The notes beneath the pieces were generated by a model. It did no database searches. It was given only the letters and a program-made list of their open reading frames with translations, and had not been told where the DNA came from. The position numbers were made by a program, and so were the translations under genes. A stretch of 41,908 nt of DNA from Calothrix sp. FI2-JRJ7 (GTDB lineage: Bacteria > Cyanobacteriota > Cyanobacteriia > Cyanobacteriales > Nostocaceae), in contig JAHHGX010000032.1 in assembly GCA_019359675.1 (NCBI GenBank), positions 1-41,908 on the forward strand, in the 5' to 3' direction. Numbering within the stretch: position 1 is the first letter of the stretch; the number at the start of each line of letters is the position of its first letter. This document shows positions 16,635-22,613 of this stretch, in pieces.

Positions 16635-17899
16635 AATGGCAAAATAATTTTGAAAGTGGAGCCTTTATCAATTACACTTTTGACACGAATATATCCTCCG
16701 TGTGCTGAAACAATTTGTTGAACAATAGATAACCCTAAACCATATCCACCAGACGAGCGCGCGCGTTTTTTATCAACTCGGTAAAATCGCTCAAAAATGT
16801 GTGGTAAATCAGCTTCTGGAATGCCCATACCAGTATCTATTACTTCAATAACTGCCCAAGAAGACGGAGCGAATAAATTTAACTGAACTTGACCACCTGC
16901 TTTTGTATATTTACATGCGTTAGTTAATAAATTAACTACTGCTTGATGCAGTAAATCTGCATCTCCTAGTACTATCAACCTATTATTTGGTAATTTATAA
17001 GTAAGATTGATATGCTGTGCAATTTCTAGTTTCGTGTATTCGGAAGCTATTTTTAAAAGTTCGCTTTTTAAATCAACTGGTTGCAAAGATTCAGGATTTA
17101 ATCGACCTGCATGACGTGCTAGAATCAACAAGTTATTTATCAGAGTACTCATTGACTTCACAACATCAACGATATTTTCAAACCGTTGACGTTGTACAGA
17201 AGGGTTATTAGAAATTAATCCATACTGAGCATTGCTGCTAATTGCTGATAAGGGTGAGCGTAATTCATGAGAAGCATCAGCAGTAAAGCGTTGTAGTTGG
17301 TCATAGCTTTCACGAATTGGTTGCATTGCTAGTCCTCCTAACCACCAACCAGCTAACCCAATAACTCCTAAAGTTGCTGGAACTGTTAAAAGTAAAACTA
17401 AGCGTAAATGAGCCAAATCATTTTGAGTATATGTTAGTGGTGTTGCAACTTGAAGATAACCAATTAATAAATGATCTTGATATATGGGAAGTGTTAACTC
17501 ACGCAACCAAGCATCTCGAAACGTTCCTCTAACTTGATGATACTCAGGTTTTATTGTATGAAATCCAAGAGTGGTTGTTAAACGCTCAGGTGGAGTGGCG
17601 CCGAAAAATTGTACCATCTGCTTTTGAGTATCATACCAACGCGCGTACACAAGGTCGCTATCTACTGGTGATACGTTACTACCTAATAGTGGCACATTTT
17701 CTAAATCAAGCTGTTGCTTAAGTGTGTCATACTTTGCATTTACTGCCATTACTCTAGATTTTTTGTCTAGTAGTTGGTCGAGATTCCTTAACGAATCTAA
17801 AACTTCTTGGTAATATAGCACTGAGGCAAAACCTACCAAAATACTTCCCATTGTTAAGGTAAACCATAAAGCTAAATTACTACGGCTGCGACTAAACAT
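16631..17899 (-). CDS. rppB: Sensor histidine kinase, RppB-like
   Basis: 422 residues. TM1 (about 10-30), an extracytoplasmic sensor region of about 135 residues, TM2 (about 167-190), then a HisKA dimerisation domain with H211 in DASHELRSPLSAI, and a HATPase domain with N, G1 (DTGMGIPEADL) and G2 (GGYGLGLSIV) boxes. It resembles RppB/NrsS-type kinases of cyanobacteria, which with RppA/NrsR sense redox state or nickel. The paired regulator is at 18515-19192 on the same strand, but an opposite-strand gene fills the space between. The ATG overlaps the start of that gene by 2 nt. The stop codon lies within MITE-like element B. Confidence 0.88.
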   Translation of the reverse strand: MFSRSRSNLALWFTLTMGSILVGFASVLYYQEVLDSLRNLDQLLDKKSRVMAVNAKYDTLKQQLDLENVPLLGSNVSPVDSDLVYARWYDTQKQMVQFFGATPPERLTTTLGFHTIKPEYHQVRGTFRDAWLRELTLPIYQDHLLIGYLQVATPLTYTQNDLAHLRLVLLLTVPATLGVIGLAGWWLGGLAMQPIRESYDQLQRFTADASHELRSPLSAISSNAQYGLISNNPSVQRQRFENIVDVVKSMSTLINNLLILARHAGRLNPESLQPVDLKSELLKIASEYTKLEIAQHINLTYKLPNNRLIVLGDADLLHQAVVNLLTNACKYTKAGGQVQLNLFAPSSWAVIEVIDTGMGIPEADLPHIFERFYRVDKKRARSSGGYGLGLSIVQQIVSAHGGYIRVKSVIDKGSTFKIILPL

Positions 17900-18518
17900 G
17901 ACAACTCATATTTTTATTTCAATGCTCCACTGGTTACAAAAACTACATTATTCTCAATTCACACTTTTATTACTGCCACTGTTTTTAATTAGTTTTGCCA
18001 TAGGTGGTGAATCGTTTACAAACCAGATATTAAGCCGTTCATATAATACCACAAGTAAGCTACAAGCAGACAAACAAACGGTAAAAGCACAATTTGCAGC
18101 CAACGTACTAGTTACGGCAGTTGAAGTTGAAAAAAAGCGAGAGTCAACTGTAGTTGAATATCAAACAGAAAATTCTGTACTCAAAAAAGTAAGATTCGTT
18201 CTACCAGTTACAGAAGTAAATACTGCTAAAACCATAATTGCCCAAGAAATGGGACAGACGCAAGCGAAAGATGTTTTGCAAATTGGTAGAAAAATGCAGG
18301 TACGGTCTGCATTCAAAGTTTTAGGAATTTTGGCTGAGATTGAAAAAAAGCGAGGAGTTACTTTAGTCACGGTTAATACAGCTAGCTCTACACTACAAAA
18401 CTTAGAGTTCGAGTATCCAGTTACAGACTTACCCATAATAAAAGCAACGCTAATTCAACAGCTAGGATTATCTAAAGAAGATATTGCCAGATTTGTAAGT
18501 TATCGAATCAAAAACTAA
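17898..18518 (+). CDS. Hypothetical protein with internal duplication, nested between RppA- and RppB-like genes
   Basis: 206 residues, or 198 if the second Met (MLHWLQKLHY) is used. One N-terminal hydrophobic segment (about 22-38) may be a signal anchor. The rest is two copies of a domain of about 50 residues: VEVEKKRESTVVEYQTENSV continuing to FVLPVTEVNTAKTIIAQEMG, and AEIEKKRGVTLVTVNTASST continuing to FEYPVTDLPIIKATLIQQLG. Both end with a helix-like segment. No family recognised. It lies on the opposite strand to both flanking genes, overlapping the kinase start by 2 nt and the regulator stop by 4 nt. An exported accessory sensor of this two-component system is a reasonable guess, not shown. 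Confidence 0.75.
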   Translation: MTTHIFISMLHWLQKLHYSQFTLLLLPLFLISFAIGGESFTNQILSRSYNTTSKLQADKQTVKAQFAANVLVTAVEVEKKRESTVVEYQTENSVLKKVRFVLPVTEVNTAKTIIAQEMGQTQAKDVLQIGRKMQVRSAFKVLGILAEIEKKRGVTLVTVNTASSTLQNLEFEYPVTDLPIIKATLIQQLGLSKEDIARFVSYRIKN

Positions 18519-19192
18519 TTATCCGGTGCCTTTAAACTATAGCCCATACCATAGACTGTTTTTATCCAATCTGCGGCGCCTACGAGTTGCAAGCGATTCC
18601 GTAACTTACGTACTAATACGGTTAGTGCATTGCTTTCTGGCTCAGAACCCCATTCCCACAATGCTTCTTCAATTTGCTCGCGCGTTAAAATTTGATTTTG
18701 GTGACGGATTAAATACTCTAGTAATTGAGTTTCGCGCGGTGATAACTCTACAGTTTGTTGGTTACGTTCAACCATTAATGTATCTAAGTGCAATTGCAGG
18801 TCAGCAACACGGAGAGTATTTCCCACCCAAGTAGGAGAACGTCTACCCAAAGCACGCACGCGCGCTAAAAGTTCTACTAAGTCAGCAGGTTTAACAAGAT
18901 AGTCATCTGCTCCCGCATCTAAACCCTCTACTTTATCGAGTGTAGTATCCTTCGCAGTAAGCATCAACACAGGCGCCGTTTTGCCAAGAAGTCGATACTG
19001 CCGACAAAGACTTAGCCCGCTAACGGTGGGTAGCATCCAGTCTAAAATCAGCAAATCATATTCCTTTTTAGATAAAAGCCACTGTGCAGTGTCGCCATCT
19101 TCAACGCCATCTACAATATATCCAGCTTCAGATAGTACACCTTGTAATGGCTCTAACTGTTCTGGGTCATCTTCCACAAGTAATATTCGCAT
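18515..19192 (-). CDS. rppA: OmpR-family response regulator, RppA-like
   Basis: 225 residues. Receiver domain with E7/D8/D9, phospho-acceptor D51 in LLILDWMLPTVSGLSL, T79 and K101 in YLVKPADL. The winged-helix domain carries ELSPRETQLLEYL and ends WIKTVYGMGYSLKAPDN. The EALWEWGSEPESNALTVLVR segment and the overall pattern match cyanobacterial RppA/NrsR proteins, which act with RppB/NrsS in redox or Ni2+ responses. The likely kinase partner is at 16631-17899, separated by a reverse-strand gene. It is one of three OmpR-type regulators in the window. Confidence 0.9.
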   Translation of the reverse strand: MRILLVEDDPEQLEPLQGVLSEAGYIVDGVEDGDTAQWLLSKKEYDLLILDWMLPTVSGLSLCRQYRLLGKTAPVLMLTAKDTTLDKVEGLDAGADDYLVKPADLVELLARVRALGRRSPTWVGNTLRVADLQLHLDTLMVERNQQTVELSPRETQLLEYLIRHQNQILTREQIEEALWEWGSEPESNALTVLVRKLRNRLQLVGAADWIKTVYGMGYSLKAPDN

Positions 19193-19238
19193 ATACTAAT
19201 TTAACAACTAATGCACTTAAAATTGTAAGGCTTTGTTC

Positions 19239-19406
19239 TCAAAGTACAAGAGTCAAACTTATTTTATATCTTCCATTAGCAGTAAATCGCGCCAGTGGCA
19301 TAACTATTTCTTCTGACACAGGAGGAAAAAAGTTTTCTACCAACATTAAAAAGATAATACCTAAGTAACCTAAATCAGAAATAATATTGCTAATCCAATC
19401 CAACAT
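19239..19406 (-). pseudogene. N-terminal remnant of a DedA-family membrane protein
   Basis: A 55-codon frame from ATG 19406 reads MLDWISNIISDLGYLGIIFL, then MLVENFFPPVSEEIVMPLAR, then F plus an unrelated tail and stop. The ENFFPPVSEEIVMPLAR block is the DedA/SNARE-associated N-terminal signature (normally E..FPPIPSE.I.PLAG). Whole proteins are about 200 residues with several membrane helices. Only the first quarter is left. Confidence 0.75.
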
Positions 19407-19468
19407 AATAAAGTTTAAAAAAAAACCTAATTCTCACATTAGGGGTAAAACTAAGATTTTGTTCGAGT

Positions 19469-19717
19469 TTAAATTGGTGTGATTAAAACTTTATCTACTC
19501 GCGTACCGTCCATATCGACTACCTCAAACCGTAGTCCATCCCATTCAAAACGATCGCCTGCTTTCGGTATATATTTCAAGAAAGTAATTAAAAATCCAGC
19601 AAGGGTATGGTAATTCCCCGTTTCTTCTTCAGCTAGTGATTCTTTATCGAGCAAATCTTTGAGTTCATCGGTTGGAAGTAGACCATCTACTAGTAAGGAG
19701 CCATCTTCTTGCCTAAC
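19469..19717 (-). pseudogene. C-terminal remnant of a CorC/HlyC-family hemolysin-like transporter protein
   Basis: An 83-codon open stretch reads VRQEDGSLLVDGLLPTDELK and ends FEVVDMDGTRVDKVLITPI. This is the C-terminal transporter-associated (CorC/HlyC) domain of CNNM/TlyC-type membrane proteins. A stop codon (19718-19720) directly precedes the homology, so DUF21 and CBS domains are gone. The in-frame ATG at MLDKES is internal to the domain and not a real start. It sits with the dedA remnant between the two two-component loci. Confidence 0.8.
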
Positions 19718-19736
19718 TTAAAATAATTTAATTTCA

Positions 19737-21110
19737 CTATAATATTTCTTTGTTTTGCGGAATAGTAACAGTAAAAGTAGTGCCAACCCCCTCTTGACTT
19801 TCTACATCAATTTGTCCTTTGTGTAAATCTATACATTTTTTTACAACTGCTAATCCCAATCCTGTGCCAAGAATACCCAAGGCATTTTCACCTCGTCGAA
19901 AAGGTTCGTACATTTCCTGTTGAGTTGTTTGAGAAATGCCAATTCCCTGGTCTTTAACTTGAAATATTACAGCTTGATTTTGGCATTTTAATTTAAAATA
20001 AATATTACTGGCTTCAGGTGAATATTTAATAGCGTTGTAAAGTAAATTACTTAAAATAGAATATAATAATTTTTCATCTACCCATGCATTAGTTGCACTA
20101 CCTTCCATCTCAAATTGAATTGCATGGCTAGATTCACTTAAAGTTTGCATATCTTCAACTAAATTGAGGCAAAAACTCTGCATTTCTAATAGTTGAGGCT
20201 TATACTCTAATTTTCCGGCTTCTGCTCTTGCTAATGTCAGAATATCTGAGAGTAATTGAGTCATTAATCGAGCATTAGTTTGGATGCGGTAGAGATTTTT
20301 TAGCCTCTTTTTTTCTACAAATTGTTGAAGACTTTCTTCTAAAAGTTGAGACGACCCCAAAATGATACTTAAAGGTGTACGAAACTCATGAGAAGCCATT
20401 GAGAAAAATTGCAGTTTGAGTTCACCTAATTCTTTTTCTTTTGTAAGTTGGAGTTGTTTCGCTTCTGCTTGTTGACGTTTTACTAATTGCCGATAAAGTT
20501 GAGCATAAACACCAAAAAGCAAAGTAAATGTTAACAAAGTTCCAAAAATTTCAATTAGCATTCTTGACTGAACGTTAGATTGAGATTGTTTTACCCATAC
20601 ATCTAATGCTTGTTCTTCTTGACTTTGCATCTGTTCAATAAGTTGCTGAATTTCATTGCGGTTACGATTATTATCAGCCACTAACTGAGCTTGTTTTTTT
20701 TGTAAAGAGGGGTTTTTTCTATATAATTGAATAGTTTGATTAGATATCACGAGTCTTTGAGCCAGTAAAGATTCTAGTGTGATTAATCTTTGCTTTTGAT
20801 TGGAATCATCTGCAAATAGCTTTTCTAATGTTTTGATTCTTGGCTTGATTTTTTGAATAGCTTGATTATAACGCTGTAATTCTAGGTCATCTCCCAAAAG
20901 TATATAACCGCTTCGTCCAGATTCAGCTTCGTTTAAATGAGCAACGACACCAACTAAAGTCTCAATAACTTCATGAGTCTCTTTTACTTTTACAATAGTT
21001 TCTGCTAATCTGGTAGCATTTTGGTAAGAAATAAAACTAATAAACCCAGTAACCGTCATCGCCATCGCGAAACCGCTTGCAATCCATTTTCCCTCTACAG
21101 ACCATTTCAT
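19737..21110 (-). CDS. CHASE3-domain sensor histidine kinase
   Basis: 457 residues. TM1 (11-29), a helical extracytoplasmic CHASE3-type domain (about 35-180, with NEAESGRSGYILLGDDLEL), TM2 (187-206), coiled linker, HisKA with H241 in SMASHEFRTPLSIILGSSQLL, and HATPase with DQGIGISQTTQQEMYEPF and LGTGLGLAVVKK. The CHASE3 domain commonly senses extracellular or membrane-associated cues of unknown identity. Divergently transcribed from the OmpR-type regulator at 21169-21843 with 58 nt between the starts, so they are very probably a pair. That interval contains one TTCACATTTAAG but no second half-site. Confidence 0.93.
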   Translation of the reverse strand: MKWSVEGKWIASGFAMAMTVTGFISFISYQNATRLAETIVKVKETHEVIETLVGVVAHLNEAESGRSGYILLGDDLELQRYNQAIQKIKPRIKTLEKLFADDSNQKQRLITLESLLAQRLVISNQTIQLYRKNPSLQKKQAQLVADNNRNRNEIQQLIEQMQSQEEQALDVWVKQSQSNVQSRMLIEIFGTLLTFTLLFGVYAQLYRQLVKRQQAEAKQLQLTKEKELGELKLQFFSMASHEFRTPLSIILGSSQLLEESLQQFVEKKRLKNLYRIQTNARLMTQLLSDILTLARAEAGKLEYKPQLLEMQSFCLNLVEDMQTLSESSHAIQFEMEGSATNAWVDEKLLYSILSNLLYNAIKYSPEASNIYFKLKCQNQAVIFQVKDQGIGISQTTQQEMYEPFRRGENALGILGTGLGLAVVKKCIDLHKGQIDVESQEGVGTTFTVTIPQNKEIL

Positions 21111-21168
21111 ATTGTTTTTATGCTAGTAATCTATAAATACAAATTCACATTTAAGATATTGGGTTAAG

Positions 21169-21843
21169 ATGCGTATTTTAGTTGTTGAAGATGATGTGCA
21201 AATAGCGGATATGCTAGTGGAAGCGTTGACGAATCGTCAGTACACGGTAGATGTTGTGCAAGATGGTGAAGCCGCATTAAATTACGTGGAGACATTTGAT
21301 TATAACTTAATTGTGCTAGATATTACGTTGCCTAAGCTAGATGGTATTAAGTTTTGTCAAAAACTGCGCTCACGTAATTTGCCTGTTCCCATTTTAATGC
21401 TTACTGCTCGCGATACTATCGCCGATAAAATTATTGGACTAGATGCAGGCGCCGATGACTATATGGTCAAACCCTTTGACTTAGGAGAATTGATGGCACG
21501 TATCAGGGCACTTTCACGTCGCGGTAACTCTCGACCAGGAATAAATTTATCCTGGGGAAACTTATGTATCAATCAAAGTACCTATGAAGTTTTCTATGAA
21601 GAGCAACTGTTAAACCTGACACCGAAGGAATACGCAATTTTAGAGTTACTCGTTTCTAGCGGTCGTCGTGTTTTGAGCAGACCGGGTATTATCCAGCAAG
21701 TTTGGTCTATAGAAGACTCTCCTACCGAAGACACCGTTAAGTCCCACATCAAAAGTTTACGCCAAAAACTCAGAGAAGTGGGGGCGCCTGACGAGTTTAT
21801 CGAAACAGTTCATGGACTGGGTTATCGTCTGAAGCAACTTTAA
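21169..21843 (+). CDS. OmpR/PhoB-family response regulator, partner of the CHASE3 kinase
   Basis: 224 residues. Receiver with E7/D8/D9, phospho-acceptor D51 in LIVLDITLPKLDG, T79, K101 in YMVKPFDL, then a winged-helix domain with NLTPKEYAILELLV and C-terminal EFIETVHGLGYRLKQL. Phosphorylated family members bind tandem 11-bp direct repeats. Immediately downstream, on the same strand, is an array of four such repeat clusters with promoters and hairpins (21850-22530), followed by ATPase 2. The regulator is therefore the first candidate to control that array. This is inference from position and family behaviour. Confidence 0.94.
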   Translation: MRILVVEDDVQIADMLVEALTNRQYTVDVVQDGEAALNYVETFDYNLIVLDITLPKLDGIKFCQKLRSRNLPVPILMLTARDTIADKIIGLDAGADDYMVKPFDLGELMARIRALSRRGNSRPGINLSWGNLCINQSTYEVFYEEQLLNLTPKEYAILELLVSSGRRVLSRPGIIQQVWSIEDSPTEDTVKSHIKSLRQKLREVGAPDEFIETVHGLGYRLKQL

Positions 21844-21849
21844 CTTTAA

Positions 21850-21893
21850 ACTTCTACTCAATTTCTGCCCGTTTTTTTCCTCTAATCTCAACT
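21850..21893 (+). promoter_or_regulatory. Array unit 1: 11-bp direct repeats
   Basis: Four 11-mers in register: ACTTCTACTCA, ATTTCTGCCCG, TTTTTTTCCTC, TAATCTCAACT. The -10-like AATAAC lies at 21912-21917, 18 nt after the last unit. Same pattern as units 2-4, with unit 3 the closest in sequence. Confidence 0.55.
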
Positions 21894-21923
21894 TTTCAAG
21901 AATAACCTGGAAATAACAGGTTA

Positions 21924-21990
21924 GATTGAACTTCGACAACACACACATCCCACTTTGGTTCTTGCTTAGAGGCGAGAACCAATTTTTATA
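21924..21990 (+). ncRNA. Predicted small RNA 1 of four-unit array
   Basis: Predicted from a -10-like box at 21912-21917 to the T-rich stretch after a hairpin. GGTTCTTGC (21957-21965) pairs with GCGAGAACC (21972-21980) around TTAGAG, then AATTTTTATAATTT. The 5' part is AC-rich (ACAACACACACATCCCAC). Expected length about 62-66 nt. No ORF. Confidence 0.45.
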
Positions 21991-22008
21991 ATTTCAGTCT
22001 CATTAATT

Positions 22009-22052
22009 CAATTTACCCGATTTCTACATAATTTCTACCTTATTTTTAGACT
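22009..22052 (+). promoter_or_regulatory. Array unit 2: 11-bp direct repeats
   Basis: CAATTTACCCG, ATTTCTACATA, ATTTCTACCTT and ATTTTTAGACT follow each other without gaps. TATAAC is at 22074-22079, 21 nt downstream. The period and placement fit an OmpR/PhoB-type activator site replacing a -35 box. Confidence 0.6.
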
Positions 22053-22085
22053 TATTTACAGTTAAACTAAAGTTATAACTGATTT

Positions 22086-22153
22086 AGTTACATTAAGGGA
22101 ACACACGTTTTTTCGGTTCTTGTTTATAAGCAAGAATCTATTTTTATTTTTTT
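22086..22153 (+). ncRNA. Predicted small RNA 2 of four-unit array
   Basis: Strongest hairpin of the array: GGTTCTTGTTTA (22115-22126) is complementary, with G-T wobbles, to TAAGCAAGAATC (22127-22138). It is followed by TATTTTTATTTTTTTG, a textbook T-tract. With a start near 22086 the RNA is about 65 nt and carries GAACACAC in its 5' part, like RNA 1. Confidence 0.5.
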
Positions 22154-22186
22154 GTATATTTTTACAATTTTTTATCTACTTAATTA

Positions 22187-22230
22187 GAATCTACTCAACT
22201 TCTGCCCAATTCCCTCCTATTTTTTCACAA
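22187..22230 (+). promoter_or_regulatory. Array unit 3: 11-bp direct repeats
   Basis: GAATCTACTCA, ACTTCTGCCCA, ATTCCCTCCTA, TTTTTTCACAA in register. -10-like TATACA at 22250-22255, 19 nt after the last unit; a TATAAC at 22269 is an alternative. Closely related to unit 1, about 338 nt away. Confidence 0.55.
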
Positions 22231-22261
22231 TTTTCGAAGAAATTGTAAGTATACAATTTGT

Positions 22262-22332
22262 GTGTCTTTATAACTCAAATTTCACATTCAATGAATTCTT
22301 GTAAATAAAATAAGACAAGAATCGATTTTTTA
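22262..22332 (+). ncRNA. Predicted small RNA 3 of four-unit array
   Basis: ATTCTTG (22295-22301) pairs with CAAGAAT (22316-22322) around a 14-nt A-rich loop, followed by CGATTTTTTAT. The predicted length is about 68 nt. The CAAGAATCGATTTT 3' end is shared with unit 4 in slightly changed form. Confidence 0.45.
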
Positions 22333-22393
22333 TATTTACTATTTTTGAGTCTTTCTGACTGTTTAGTATTAATTTTGCTTTTACACATAAATA

Positions 22394-22437
22394 ATTACTA
22401 CCCGATTACTACCCGATTTTTACCAAATTTATTTACT
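22394..22437 (+). promoter_or_regulatory. Array unit 4: 11-bp direct repeats
   Basis: The clearest repeat of the array: ATTACTACCCG occurs twice in tandem (22394-22404, 22405-22415), followed by ATTTTTACCAA and ATTTATTTACT. TATAAC (within TATAACTGAT, as in unit 2) is at 22452-22457. Confidence 0.65.
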
Positions 22438-22463
22438 TGGCGGCATTAATATATAACTGATAA

Positions 22464-22530
22464 AACTATAGTTCATAACTCTTCTAACACCAAGAATCGA
22501 TTCTTGGCTTGAGTCAGGAATCGATTTTCC
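22464..22530 (+). ncRNA. Predicted small RNA 4 of four-unit array, or leader element of ATPase 2
   Basis: GATTCTTG (22499-22506) pairs with CAGGAATC (22515-22522) around an 8-nt loop, then GATTTTCC. An alternative fold is the perfect 18-nt palindrome CCAAGAATCGATTCTTGG (22490-22507), so two mutually exclusive hairpins share a strand. The T-tract is weaker than in units 1-3, so read-through into the ATPase 2 gene at 22614 is plausible. Confidence 0.45.
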
Positions 22531-22613
22531 ATATTTCTTTGGTAACTATAGCTCTATAGCTTACCTGGATTTGAACTATGTATATTGTTAATTCTATTAT
22601 CTATAGGAGTAAC

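Noticed and set aside
21141-21153. TCACATTT in the interval between CHASE3 kinase and its regulator
   Set aside because: Single half-site with no partner 11 bp away on either side.
22394-22437. Cyanobacterial Pho box
   Set aside because: The 11-bp period agrees, but the half-site (TACTACCC) does not match the CTTAACCT-type sequence that I know for SphR/PhoB sites.
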